A stretch of 64,000 bases of DNA from Moricandia arvensis (GCA_905132765.1 CAJHQP010002105.1:1-64000); one strand, 5' to 3'. Shown: positions 45,111 to 55,935, numbered from the stretch's first letter. Notes: generated from the letters alone by a model not told the origin. Numbers and translations are program-made.

Positions 45111-46922
45111 CTTCTTACATATCGCTCAATCCAACTAGTTTTTTGCTTTCGCATTATTAACAGGGTAAAGGGATCTCTGCTGGTAAACCCCAGTTTTGAC
45201 CGGTTCGGCTAATCTTGGATTGGGGGTTTCGTAAGCGATTCTCTGTGTTGGATGTCGATCGACAGGTTGTTCGGGCTGTCGATCAATTCTAGGTGCAGGC
45301 TGTCGATCGACGGTATCGCGATCCTCTATTTTTGTCTCTTTCGAGTTAGCTGGTAATTCCTCTAGGTCGTCAGTGTGGTCTGAAATTCCTGTTTCGAGAA
45401 GAATTTCATGACTATGCGTGTCAATGTCAATATGAACGGGGTTTGATTTTCTTTCTCATCTTGCGCAATTCTAGCAAACTCATCAATGGGGATGCTTTCT
45501 TTTGCGCTGGGAGTTAATCGTTTTCTACTTCGTAGGGCTACAACATTGACAAGAATCCTAGGACATACCATGCAAGACACCTTCTTCTCTTCTGATAGAC
45601 AGGGCGTTATTTGCAACTTGGTTGTCGATCCTCTTAATTTGATCACTCAGAGTTTCAAATTTCTTCGTCATCTCCAAGTATATTAAGTTCAATTTATTTT
45701 CGAGGTCGGCAACTACCCTACGGTTTCCTGTGAATACTTGATCCATTCTTGATTTAGAATTTCTTTCACGTTCTTTCACAGTCTCGTCGTAGTTGTTTGA
45801 GAAACTACCAATATTTTCCCCAGATCGCTGATCGCTTAAGATTATCGCATCCGTGAATTCAACTCGTCTTTCTCTCTCGGCAGAAATATCATACTTCTCA
45901 TCATCTTGCTCAGATTGAATGCGTTTACCTAGGAGAGACGCTACTAGGAGAGACAAAACTTGGAAAAGGTGCTTCTCTTCTGCGGACGTTGATGGTCCTT
46001 CCCTTTGGTATCCTTTCTCTCAAAGCCTTTATCTAAAACTACATTTTTAATCAGCCTTTTAGGGTCCTGGGGATTTTGAATACCGAAGTTCCCCTTGCTG
46101 GTTGTATCCAGTATAGTTTGATAGTCCTGGCTTAGCCCTCGATAAAAAGTGTTGATGAGTTGGGGTTTCAAAAACTATGGTGTGGGAATGCGAACTGGTA
46201 GTCTTTGAATCTTGCCCAAGCATGTTTAAAGGATTCGCGGTCACCCTGAAGGAATGTCGAAATTTCTCTCCTCGCTTCCAGTATTTTTCTTCATTGAAAA
46301 AGTGATTAAGGAAAGCGTTTCCGATATCTTTTCAGCAAGTTAGGGATCCTTGTGGTTGCAGTTTTAGACACCTCCTGGTTTCCCCTACAAAGTAAAAAAG
46401 AAAAAGCTTGCAACGGTTCAAGTCGTCAGACACCATGTCTTCTAGAAGCTCGATGTGATCGTTCGGATGTTGAGTGGGAAAATCACTGAACGGTTTCTTA
46501 CTTATATAGGGAATGCATTCAGCCTTAAGACCAGAGTTTCCCGTATGGTTGTTTGGTAATCTGATAGCGGACCTATTGGAATAGGTTATGCTGGGGTTTA
46601 AGTATTCAAGCATTGGTAATTTATTTTTAATCTCATTTTGCTGCGATTTAGTATTTTGGTCAGGGATTTCAGTCCCCTGTTTATTAATGATTTGGCTTGC
46701 TACGTTACGTTTATGATCATTTAGATCTTTCAAAACAACTTTCTCATTAATAAATTCAGTATAGGCGAACTTACCTGCTTCCGGCTGATCGGCATCGATC
46801 GATGGCGGTAGCAGAGTGTCGCCCGATGTTGTTGGACGAACCGCGATCGATGTTGAAGGATCTCCGTCGGTCGACGCTTGACGTCCAGAGTCCATATTCT
46901 CTTCAAAAGGTATTTGTGTCAT
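45111..46922 (-). pseudogene. gag of the Athila-like element
   Basis: Starts MTQIPFEENMDSGRQ at 46922, 108 bp after the 5' LTR end. 46332-46922 has the NRSAIRLPNN...HPNDHIELLEDMV motif that also occurs in the gag at 16090 (NRSAIRPP...HPTDHLERFKDLV). 45944-46171 has LINTFYRGLSQDYQTILDT. 45362-45956 has a Lys/Glu-rich coiled coil (KLNLIYLEMTKKFETLSDQI). The rest is a spacer with repeated VDRQP peptides from TCGATCGAC (45257, 45303). At least four frame breaks. Confidence 0.78.
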
Positions 46923-47009
46923 CAGGGATAAGAAATGAATAGGTTAGCAACAGTAAAATAAAAATCTAGACTATATTCTAAACTAAATCTAGTGGCAATA
47001 AGAAAGAGT

Positions 47010-47025
47010 CCCGACAACGGCGCCA
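47010..47025 (-). promoter_or_regulatory. Athila-type primer binding site
   Basis: On the minus strand TGGCGCCGTTGTCGGG, 4 bp after the 5' LTR. It is the tRNA-Asp type site of Athila elements, with T where LTR A's site has C. Confidence 0.88.
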
Positions 47026-47029
47026 AATT

Positions 47030-48220
47030 TGATGTAGCTTTTATTATGCACTCTCAAATTAACCTTATAAACTACTTTTACTCTCTCAAATAAGAGGTTC
47101 AGTGTAGTACTTAGGGATTGAATCCACATAGACTCTAAGATCACACAATATATTTGTTGTTTCAAAATAAAGCTAGATGAAAGTAAATATTTATGAATAG
47201 TGAATCAAGGATTGGTTTGGTTTGTGAAGATTATTAAGAAGGATTAGACTTAGGGGAATTCTCAAGTAGACTAGGCAATGCAAACTAATAGAAATATTAA
47301 GGGTTTTAGTGAAGCTCTTGTTCTGAACTGAAAATTAGGGTTTAGATTAAGTCGTTATCCTGAGTCTTAATGGAGTCTCGATCAACGGCTCATGTGTGGC
47401 ATCGATCGACACTAATTCTAAAAATGAACAATTCGTGTGTTTGATATTTTCTCTAATTCTCTAGTTCAACTTTCGTTTGTTACTAGGGTTTTAGACTGTT
47501 TAAGATATATTTCAGGGTATAACCAAGCTCTCGCTTGTGCCATAACATCCTATAATCTAAGGTTGAAAGTGATCAAATTCAACTTAGCATTAAGATCTAC
47601 TTAAACAAAGAACTAATTTGAATAACCCTAACAATTTATAACATTAACAAGTCATTAACTGCCCTAGAAGAACCCTAAATCTAATAATAGACTACTCAAA
47701 CATGATTAAAATAAACATGATAAATAGATAAATAAATTGCATAAAGAATAACAATAATGAAACAAGGGAGTTCAAGATCTTAGTATGATAATCGAATAGA
47801 TATCTCTCTCCAAAGGTAGCCGTCAAGGTTGCAAGTATCAAAAGAGTTGTGTAAAAAGTGGTGTCTTGCAAAAAAATCCAAATAACCTAATAAATAGCCT
47901 AAAACTCGATCAGGGACTTGGGTTGCAAATAATAGAACATCTGGACAGAATCATGAATTCTTCAAATCTTAAGTAACTCGGCAGAAGTGTTACCGTCGAT
48001 CGACACTCAAGGTGAGGCGTCGATCGATGGTCTTAGCGTTTCTTTGTTCTGACTTCGAATTCTTGGCTAAGCACTCTTCAATGCTCCAGAATTATCTGAA
48101 AGCTCTAATCGTTTCCAATGAGTACTTGAACCTGTAAAGACTCTAAAACCATTGCAAAATAAAGACTTCAAAACTGTATACATATCATAGGTAAAATCAG
48201 ATAAAAACCATGACATATCA
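47030..48220 (-). repeat. 5' LTR of the Athila-like element
   Basis: 1191 bp, starting TGATATGTC and ending CATCA on the minus strand, followed after 4 bp by the primer site. It contains TCGATCGA at about 47401, 47997 and 48018. Confidence 0.9.
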
Positions 48221-48225
48221 ACTAC

Positions 48226-48276
48226 ACTCGTCCATAGGTCATTCGTCTGGTCTTAGGTAGGACCGAGGGAATTATA
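48226..48276. repeat. right remnant of the split gypsy LTR
   Basis: CGTCCATAGGTCATTCGTC to ACCGAGGG matches 25185-25221 of the LTR at 23817, continuing what was interrupted at 37708. The exact terminal bases (GTGTTACA in the first copy) are degraded, so a target duplication for this older LTR cannot be read. Confidence 0.65.
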
Positions 48277-48397
48277 TTTTACGTCCTTGGAATATTTATT
48301 ATAAAAAACTGGGAAGAAGTCTTTACAGCGTTTGAATTTATTCATGTAAGTAGCGAAAGATGGTCATTATGTCAGTGTAGATATTCACCAATTGAAA

Positions 48398-48660
48398 ACA
48401 ATTTTTTGCAAACATCACTTCTAAAATATGTAGGGTCTTCATGCACTCCCATCGTCCAGATGAGAGCTTCACATTCAGCATGGAAAGGTGTTAGACTCCT
48501 GAGAATATTTATGGCTCCCATCATATTTACATTAGTCACTTCTTTCCTACAGAACCAACCTTGTCATGTAAACATATCTTGGTCCTTTCAGCCTCCAGCT
48601 ATAAAACACCAGCTGATATTTCCCAGATTTGGACTACTACAATATTTACTTGAGTCTTGC
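48398..48660 (-). pseudogene. RNase H-like fragment
   Basis: On the minus strand, SSPNLGNISWCFIAGG (48588-48640 in one frame) continues with KDQDMFTWQGWF, then NMMGAINILRSLTP and FHAECEALIWTMGVHED near 48430. The F-H-A-E-x-E-A-L-I-W motif and the D/G-rich start are typical of plant RNase H-like proteins derived from non-LTR retroelements (RVT_3 type). The catalytic D-G-S at the start reads A-G-G here, and frameshifts are present. Confidence 0.7.
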
Positions 48661-49690
48661 ACTTCTTTACAGTCCTCAAGTTGCACTTCAGTCCACAAAG
48701 TTCCCTTAATTTCCGATACTCGCAAGATTTTTTTGAGGATTTCCCTGTTTACTTTTATAAATTTTATCATTCTGATTCTTTCAAATATATCACATTATCC
48801 ATGAGAAAAAAATCTGGTCCAGTGTCTTTGGAAACTTCTAGAAAAAAATAATCCATGATAGTGTAATTCTCGGGTGAGTTGGAATTTTGGAAATCTAGAA
48901 CATGGTTAAAACACCAAACAAAATATTTTGTAAATTCTTAAATGAGTCACTATGGAATAATATTTTCTAAATACTAATAAAAATTTGATCATATAATACT
49001 GCTATCTTCTATACAAAACAAATTAATTATTTTCTAAGGTAATTGATTTTGTGTATTTTTACTAGAATCAATACTTACTAAATATCGTAAGTATTATTTT
49101 ATTTATTTTAAATAGAGAATCTAATACAATAAAATAAACTTTTTTCTCCATAGGGAGAGAAAAAGATACATGAGATTTCTTAATTGCGTTTGGTATTAAG
49201 CCAATTCGATTGGGCCTAAAATAATTTCAATGGCCCATTCTAGAAACAGTGCACAACAACTTCCAAACCTAGCTTGGTCGTCGCAGTCAAGCAACGAGTC
49301 CTCTATCACCTTCATCATCCCATCTGGAAATTCATCGGTCTGTGCAACTCAGCGTTGCAGTGTAATAATGGTGATCCACTCTAAATCCTTCAATTCGGTT
49401 CTTAACTCCTTTATTAATGAGATATGGTATCGTTCTACATCCCTTTGTTTCTCCACCTATATAAATCCCTTCATAAACCTTCAGTTCAACCATAATCGGA
49501 AATCTCAGCCGAAGAATATAAAGCTATGGCCATGAAATATGCTCCACCCTCTTGCAAGTCTCATGTAGAATGGTGTGATCTTGAGGTTAGAGATTTCGTC
49601 TTTTTAGCTTCTGAAGTGTGATTAATCTAAACTGAAAATGCTAATTCAACTTAATATTTGCCACTCTTTGTCTGTTTGTTCTTCAGGATA
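48661..49690. other. AT-rich interval without a convincing gene
   Basis: AT-rich, with frames too short or unsupported (such as 49230-49535). No family recognised. Confidence 0.35.
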
Positions 49691-49714
49691 TGGAGAGAGA
49701 TCATAGAAGGAGTC

Positions 49715-50139
49715 AGAGTTAATGATTGTAGACATAGTCCTTGTTGACGAGAAGGTGATCCCGTCGACCTATGCTTGTTATATACGTATTTTTCGACCCC
49801 GGAATGTGTTCTTGGTATGTTCTTCTCTTGCAGTCAACTCTTATCCAAGGAACGATCCATGGCAGCCGCGTCAATACTTTCACGCGTCGTCTTAGTGAAA
49901 GTTATGTGTATTCACTTAGTGGATTTGAGGTCACACGGAGCAACAAGAATTTCGCACTCTCTGACTCCCCAGTTTCCATTCGTTTCAATGATGGAACGTC
50001 CTTCGCAGAAACGACAGACTCGAAGAAGGATATTCCCACTCAGCTTTTTCGATTCCGCAGCCACGTGCAGCTATTAGCATTGGCTAATACGAACAGACAA
50101 CTACCATGTATATATATTCTCTTCTGCATGAAACTATAG
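49715..50139 (+). pseudogene. RPA1/DUF223-like OB-fold fragment
   Basis: The minority frame at about 49725 reads DIVLVDEKV, a start typical of the plant DUF223/replication protein A OB-fold. After an insertion of about 90 bp the frame 49771-50139 continues with LIQGTIHGSRVN, RLSESYVYSLSGFEVTRSN and FALSDSPVSIRFNDGTSFAE, ending at TAG. This suits the conserved DUF223 pattern (I-x-A-x-I, Y-x-I-x-x-F-x-V). Such copies are often gene relatives of the single-stranded DNA-binding RPA large subunit, sometimes carried by Helitrons. Truncated and probably non-functional. Confidence 0.6.
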
Positions 50140-50337
50140 CCATTAGGTTCAGTCAACTCTGTTAAGGTCATTATGCTTTGAATTTGGCTAGACATTGTGA
50201 ATACAAGTATGGAAGAATTGGTATAGGCTTCTGACATATCAAATGTAAATTCAGATTATTCCTAGCTTTAGAAACATGGAGATTGTTGGCAGAGAAAAAC
50301 ATGGAAGGTTTGTTTATAGCAAACCTATGGTGGTATC

Positions 50338-50716
50338 TGTTAATCTTCTGTAACCGCTTGAGTTACACAATATCGCAGTGTGTTACACACGGATATGTTA
50401 ATCTTCTACAACCGTTTGTGTTACACAAAGATTACAGTGTGTTACACACGGGTACGACAGAAGGAATAAGATAGATGTTTCAGACTTATTTCAGGAAGTT
50501 TCTACTCTGTTTAACTAGTCTGGAAATATTTTGATATTATTGAGATTATGTGATATATGTTTACAACAAATGATTGACCTTTATATAGAGATCGAATCAT
50601 TACGAAGAGACACACCTCTTCACACTAAAAGACATAACATGAAGAGTTACAACTCTTTTTGTAATAACTAACTAAAGTAAATGTACTAAGGAGAGATTAG
50701 ATTATATAGTTTAACA
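50338..50716 (-). repeat. 3' LTR of the copia element
   Basis: 379 bp. The tandem pair is at 50338-50395 and 50396-50454. TATATAGAG (about 50583) is a TATA-like box in plus-strand orientation only and may be chance. The LTR start next to the polypurine tract is TGTTAAAC on the minus strand. Confidence 0.93.
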
Positions 50717-50723
50717 CTCCTCC

Positions 50724-51263
50724 TTAATCATATCTCAACTTTACTCCAAGCTTCTTCCTGAGATCTTCAAACCTTGAACCGCCCAATGCCTTTGTGAGAA
50801 TGTCTGCGAGTTGATCATCTCCTTTGCAATACTCCAATTTAAGGATTCCTTTTTGCTCAACTTCTCTCACGAAATGGTACTTGATCTCTATGTGCTTTGT
50901 CCTCATGTGTTGCACCGGATTCTTTCCAATTGCTATTTTTGATTTGTTGTCACATAAGATTGGAACTCCTCCTTCAAACTTCTGACCAAAATCTTCAAAT
51001 AGTTTTTTTAACCACACGGCTTGATTTGCTGCTGCACACACGGCTATGTACTCCGCTTCAGCCGTTGATTGTGCCACTGTTCGTTGCTTACTTGATTGCC
51101 AACAAAACATGTCTGATCCAAGAGTAAACACATAACCTGAAGTGCTTTTCTTGTCTTCCTTAGAACCACCCCAATCGCTATCCGAGTAGCCTACAAGTCT
51201 TGGTTCTTTCACACTTGTAAAGAATACACCAAAGCTTGATGTTCCCTTGACATATATTAACAC
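50724..51263 (-). pseudogene. RNase H of the copia element
   Basis: 179 residues: YSDSDWGGSKEDKKSTSGYV, WQSSKQRTVAQSTAEAEYIA, LCDNKSKIAIGKNPVQHMR and TKHIEIKYHFVRE, then DILTKAL. All standard copia RNase H blocks are present and open. The separating stop at 51273 is the only break from RT. The frame ends 8 bp before the 3' LTR and overlaps the polypurine tract. Confidence 0.92.
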
Positions 51264-51272
51264 TCTTTTGGC

Positions 51273-52471
51273 TTATTGGTAGTGCTTCATGCGAGTTTGT
51301 GACATGTATCTTGAGAGATAGGCGCTTGCGTACATCACATCAGGTCTTGTTGCACACAAGTACAAAAGGCCTCCAACAATGCTTCGACACTTAATCGGGT
51401 CTCCATACTCTTTGTCATCCTCAACTCCTTTTTCTTGTGGTGTAAGTGGAGTGCTTACACTCTTGCTGTTTCTCATCCCAAACTTATCAACAAGTTTGTT
51501 TGCATATTTTTCTTGTGAAAGAAATATGCCTCCATCGTTTTGGATTACTTCCATTCCAAGGAAGTAACTCAACAATCCAAGATCCATCATCTCGATTTTT
51601 TTCTTCATACTCTCCTTGAATGTGTTCATGATCTGAACATTGCTTCCAGTGATGATTATATCATCCACATATAGACTCACGATCAACACATCTCCTCCTT
51701 GCTTCATGATGTATAAGGCTGCATCATTCATACTCCTCTCAAAACCATTTTGAATGAAGTATGAATCTATCCTTCCATACCATGCCCTTGGGGCTTGCTT
51801 TAAACCATATAAAGCCTTGCGTAGCCTCAACACCTTATGTTCATTTCCTTGTGTAACATACCCAGGTGGTTGTGTTACACACACTTCTTCCTTTAGTTAT
51901 CCATTGAGGAAGACTGGCTTTACATCCATTTGATACAAATTCCACTTCATTTGAGCCGCATACGCAAGTATGGCTCTTATTGTATCATGTCTTGAAACCA
52001 GGGCAAACGTCTCAAGGTAGTCAACACCATATTCTTGAGAGAATCCTCTTGCAACTAGCCGCGCCTTATGCTTGTTGTGATTACCGTTTGCATCGGTTTT
52101 GATCTTGTAGATCCACTTCACACTTATCACATTCTTCTTCTCTAGCTTGTCTACTAGTTCCCATGTTTTGTTCTTCTCAATCATGGCTATTTCCTCATTC
52201 ATCGCCTCTCTCCATTCCTTTGTACCACATGCTTCATCATAAGTATATGGTTCTTCATTTGCATGAAGACAAGCTTCTATTGCTTGAGTCGCTTCTTCAA
52301 TCTCTACTCTCGGTGCCTTTTCCATGATTTCAGCCATGGACTTAAACTTCTTTGGTGGCTCAGAATTTTCTCCATCTTAATCACTAGTATCATGTTCATT
52401 ATTTTGAATGAAACATGACTAGAAGTACCTTCGGTTTGTTCCTTAGGTGATTGAGAATCTTCCATAGACAA
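51273..52471 (-). pseudogene. reverse transcriptase of the copia element
   Basis: After a gap with a frameshift (52338-52471), 51897-52337 has WREAMNEEIAMIEKNKTWEL, VKWIYKIKTDANG, KARLVARGFSQ and QMDVKPVFLNG, and then a TAA (expected Ala/Tyr). 51273-51884 continues in frame with LRKALYGLKQAPRAWYGRID, the active site LYVDDIIITGSN and YFLGMEV, then GGLLYLCATRPDVMYA. Another in-frame TAA follows KHYQ at 51273. Copia RT with intact Y-V-D-D. Confidence 0.92.
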
Positions 52472-53465
52472 TTATATTGTCTTCTTGACTTCTTCTTGCC
52501 TTCTCCAATCCCACTTCTTGTTTTCTTCAAACTCTACGTCTCTTGACACTTGAATCTTCTCATTCTCCAATATGAGAACTCTATAGCCTTTGGATTGATT
52601 GTTATATCCAATGAAGACTCCATGCTTTGCCTTCACATATAACTTCCTCCTCTTTTGATCCAGGATATATATATAACATATGCTACCAAACATTTTCATG
52701 TGTGACACATCTGGTTTGTGTCCACACCACTTCTCTATAGGAGTGACATCATCTTCTATTGCCTTTGATGGTAGACGGTTCTGAAGGTATGATGCTGTGT
52801 ATACCGCTTCTGCCCATAACTTGAGTGGTAAACCTTGCTCTACCAACATCGTTCTAGCCATCTCCACCAAGGATCTATTCATGCGCTCCGCTACACCATT
52901 TTGTTGTGGTGAATAAGGCAAGGTAACTTTCTTATTGATTCCTTTTTCTTCACAAAACCGGTTGAACTCTTGTGAAGTGAACTCACCACCTCCATCTGAT
53001 CTCAATGTCTTGATAGTGCAACTTGATTGCTTCTCTACCATTCTTTGAACTTCTTAAACATTGAGAATGTTTCTGATTTTTTCTTCATGAAATATACCCA
53101 ACACATGTGAGTATACTCATCCAAGAATAGCAAAAAATATCGGCTTCCATCAATAGATTGGTGCTGCATCGGCCCACATACATCCGTATGTATAATCTCA
53201 AGCTTTTCTCTTGTCTTAGTTTGAGATTCCTTTGGGAAGATTTTGCGTGATTGCTTTCCAAGTCTACACGCCTCACATGCTTCCTTCCTAACTTTAAACT
53301 TTGTTAAACCCTTTACCAAGTCTTTTTCTTCCATTTGTTGCAACCTTTTGTTGCCTACATGGCCAAGTCTCTTGTGCCAAGTCTTTTTTGCCATGACTCC
53401 ATTTCGCCTTGATCACTTGCGCTCATGGCTTCTTCTTGAGCCGAATCCATCCTGATTTTGTAGCT
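52472..53465 (-). pseudogene. integrase of the copia element
   Basis: 53035-53394 carries the HHCC finger (HKRLGHVG...CEACRLGK) and IIHTDVCGPM with the first Asp. After a frameshift near 53040, 52472-53041 has TLRSDGGGEFTS (second Asp) and SPQQNGVAERMN (Glu), then LWAEAVYTASYLQNRLPSKA. All three catalytic positions are present. The C-terminal part ends EFEENKKWDW. Confidence 0.9.
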
Positions 53466-53894
53466 CTAGTTAATCCTTGGGATATCCATTATCCTCCTGC
53501 CTTTTGGATCATCTATGATGCATTTCTTCTCTTGGAACTTCACCTGGTAGCCACTTGAAACAATTTGCGGAACACTCAGTAAATTTTTTGCCAAACCAGG
53601 AACCAAGAACACATTTCTGATGGTCTTCTTGCCACCTTTAGTCATCACGGTAATATCTCCTTTACATGCTGTCATGACTATACTTCCATTTCCAATGTTT
53701 ATTGGAACCTTGATACTCTTATCTAGCCTGGAGAAGTAACTCTCCTCCTTTGTCATATGATTAGTTGCTCCACTGTCAACTAACTAGACATCTTCCATTG
53801 TTGTTGTTGCTTCACTCGCACTGAACAATATATGGTCTCCATTCAAGTCTTCTTCCTCGAGACTTACATGTGCTCTCTCCTTTTTCTTTGAGTA
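53466..53894 (-). pseudogene. protease of the copia element
   Basis: After two in-frame stops (about 53895 and 53787) the protease active site LVDSGATNHMT lies at about 53760-53785. The open part 53466-53756 continues with TVMTKGGKKTIRNVFLVPGL and KNLLSVPQIVSSG. The catalytic Asp-Ser-Gly is intact. The frame ends at a stop after DIPRIN. Confidence 0.87.
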
Positions 53895-54671
53895 TCACTG
53901 ATTTTCACAATGGCCTAACTTGCCACAATTGTAACACTTCTTGTTACTCTTGTGATCCTTCTCTGGATCATCCTCGTTTTGTTTCCTCAGACACTCACTC
54001 TCGTTGTGATTGTTCTTCTTGCAGAACCTACACCACTTCTTCCCTTTGAGTTGTCTTGAGTAACACCAAAATTTTTTCTGTTTAACACGAGCATCAAATG
54101 CTTCTTCACTTGTGCTTTCTTCTCTTGCAGACAATCTTGCTTCATGAGCCTTCAAAATCCCGATTAGTTCTGCCATTGTTGTTGAAGTCAAATCGCTTGT
54201 TTGCTCCAAGACACTGACTATACTATCGAATTTGGCTGGGAGAGATATGAGTATATTTTGTATGAGTTGAATGTCGGTCTTCTGTTCACCATGGTAAGTT
54301 AATTGATTTGCCATGACAACTAACTTATCAGTGAAAATTTTAATGTCTTCATTATCATACATTTTCATATTTTCATATTCTCTTCGCAACGTTTGAAGTC
54401 GAATCAAACGAACTTGAGGAGAACCTTGATACTCAGCCTTCAATGCATCCCACGACTCTTTCGATGTTGTTGATGCTGAAATCCATGAGAAGATATGATC
54501 CGATACGGCAGGTTGCAAAATTTGCAAAGCCAAAGTATCGTTCACCATCGCTTCTTCTCTAAGCGCCCTTGCCCTTGCTGTTTCAGGGGTCTCATCCACT
54601 TGCGTTGGTGGGGCTCCCACGCCTTCTTCAACCACAGACCATAACTTCCTAGTTTTGAAAATGATTGACAT
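53895..54671 (-). pseudogene. gag of the copia element
   Basis: 258-residue frame (first Met MSIIFKTRKLW). Gag-typical sequence includes LALQILQPAVSDHIF, KESWDALKAEYQGS and RLQTLRREYENMKM, a UBN2-type gag domain. Two zinc-binding parts follow: WCRFCKKNNHNESEC and the CCHC knuckle CYNCGKLGHCENQ. The last knuckle Cys is replaced by the TGA that ends the frame. A start further 5' (54763 or 54905) is possible in other frames. Confidence 0.88.
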
Positions 54672-54839
54672 CTAAATGCTCCAGTGTCGTATTTTTGCCC
54701 ATCGAATATGGGGATCACTTGATTTTGCATCGTTTTGTGTCCTTTCGATAAATCGTATGCCAAAATCCTCTAGCCTCCTTTTCTCTTCGCCAAGTGTTTC
54801 TCTTACTAGTGCTTTCTTCTTTGTCCTCTCAATCGTAAA

Positions 54840-54851
54840 GCTCTGATACCA
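54840..54851 (-). promoter_or_regulatory. tRNA-iMet primer binding site
   Basis: On the minus strand TGGTATCAGAGC follows the 5' LTR with no gap. It is the standard initiator-Met primer site of plant copia elements. Confidence 0.93.
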
Positions 54852-55230
54852 TGTTAATCTTCTGTAACCGCTTGAGTTACACAAATATCGCAGTGTGTTA
54901 CACATGGATATGTTAATCTTCTACAACCGTTTGTGTTACACAAATATCACAGTGTGTTACACACGCGTACGACATAAGGAATAAGATAGATGTTTTAGAC
55001 TTATTCCAGAAAGCTTTTACTCTGTTTAATTTATCTGGAAATACTTTGATATTATTGAGATTCTGTGATATATGTTTACAACAAATGATTGACCTTTATA
55101 TAGAGATCGAATCATTACGAAGAGACACACTTCTTCACAGTAAAAGACATAACATGAAGAGTTACAACTCTTTGTGTAATAACTAACTAATGGAATTTAC
55201 TAAGAAGAGATTAGATTATATAGTTTAACA
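54852..55230 (-). repeat. 5' LTR of the copia element
   Basis: 379 bp. Its 3' end on the minus strand (54852-54968) is a 58-59-bp tandem pair, each unit beginning TGTTAATCTTCT on the plus strand and ending near TTACACACG. Next to it stands the primer site. Confidence 0.93.
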
Positions 55231-55235
55231 GTATC

Positions 55236-55740
55236 GTACGAGACCAAACAGAGAAGAAGCAAAAAAAAAAAAAAAGAGCATAGAGAACATGGAAGTGGTA
55301 GTGGAAGAGGAAGACGATGATGATGGGATTAGCAGCAACTGTGTTGCTTACAAACACCAAAGTTCTCAACTGGGAATATGCATTTGGGAATTGCGAAGCC
55401 TACCCTTGTGAAGCTATCTAAAACCTTGGAAGGTTTACAACGCCAACAACCATCCCAAGAAAGCAAGCATGAAGGACGAAGTATAAATTTTGTATTAATG
55501 TTGACCTTTATATAAATAGTCCGAGAAAGTTGTGCTTTCGTAGTATATATCATTTTTAGCAAACACTTAATTTGTATGCATAAGTTTCTTTATCTCACTG
55601 AGTCTAAGCACATTATCAATGTGCTAAACAGATAAAAAAACGAGGATTTTGGGTCCATTGTTAACTCAAATTTTCGTATATCTAAAACTTATACCATTAT
55701 CATTAGACATTGTCTTGGAAATAAAAAACCAGATCCATTA
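55236..55740. other. host flank, no gene assigned
   Basis: An A-run at 55261-55275, then a short ATG frame (55290) with acidic EEEDDDD-like residues and a nested MMGLAATVLLTN frame, neither of which I recognise. It may be the 5' end of a lost host gene. Confidence 0.35.
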
Positions 55741-55935
55741 TACCAAGATATAATAAGAAAGGAGACCTCAAGTCCAGCTTATTTCAGTTTCTTTTCGTGC
55801 ATATTTAAGTTGTTCAATATATAATGTGATGCCAGTATAGTTGCATCCAGTTTTCTCACAAATTATATGGCCAAAGTCCGCCATCCGCATCCAATCTCTA
55901 GAACCTCATGGTTTTTCTTTACTTTCATCTGAAGA
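55741..55935 (-). pseudogene. cyclopropane-fatty-acid synthase fragment
   Basis: On the minus strand MKVKKNHEVLEIGCGWRTLA (55863-55930) is the SAM-binding motif I of CFA-type methyltransferases (E-I-G-C-G-W-G). Here the Gly after Trp is Arg. After a frameshift with a stop the sequence continues EKTGCNYTGIT, then IEQLKYARK and AGLE in two frames, exactly the order in plant CPA-FAP synthases. These enzymes transfer a methylene from SAM to phospholipid acyl chains. Only about 60 residues remain, so it is a relic. Confidence 0.75.

Larger units (their letters stand above)
37709..48220 (-). mobile_element. Athila-like Ty3/gypsy element, 10.5 kb
   Basis: Bounded by LTRs of 1201 and 1191 bp with 5-bp duplications ACTAC (37704-37708 and 48221-48225). 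Read on the minus strand it has a primer site (47010-47025), gag, protease, RNase H, integrase, a long post-pol ORF region and a polypurine tract (38910-38923). The RT catalytic region is absent between protease and RNase H, so it could only move with help. TCGATCGA occurs about 14 times in it. It inserted into a gypsy LTR of the 23817 family. The outer base pair of the 3' LTR has changed (TA for TG at 37709). Confidence 0.9.
50338..55230 (-). mobile_element. full-length Ty1/copia element
   Basis: 4893 bp, bounded by 379-bp LTRs that start TG and end CA, with a GTATC duplication at 50333-50337 and 55231-55235. The primer site TGGTATCAGAGC is immediately next to the 5' LTR, and a polypurine tract AAGGAGGAG is next to the 3' LTR. 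Gag, protease, integrase, RT and RNase H follow on the minus strand. All catalytic motifs inspected are kept (D-S-G, D-D-E of integrase, Y-V-D-D), but several in-frame stops and frameshifts interrupt the polyprotein. LTRs differ at roughly 20-25 positions by eye. Confidence 0.95.

Noticed and set aside
48406..48804. 132-codon plus-strand ORF
   Set aside because: It is the shadow of the minus-strand RNase H-like fragment.
55290..55420. Acidic ATG frame as a host gene start
   Set aside because: Too short, the stop comes soon, and no family matches. Kept only as a note in the flank entry.
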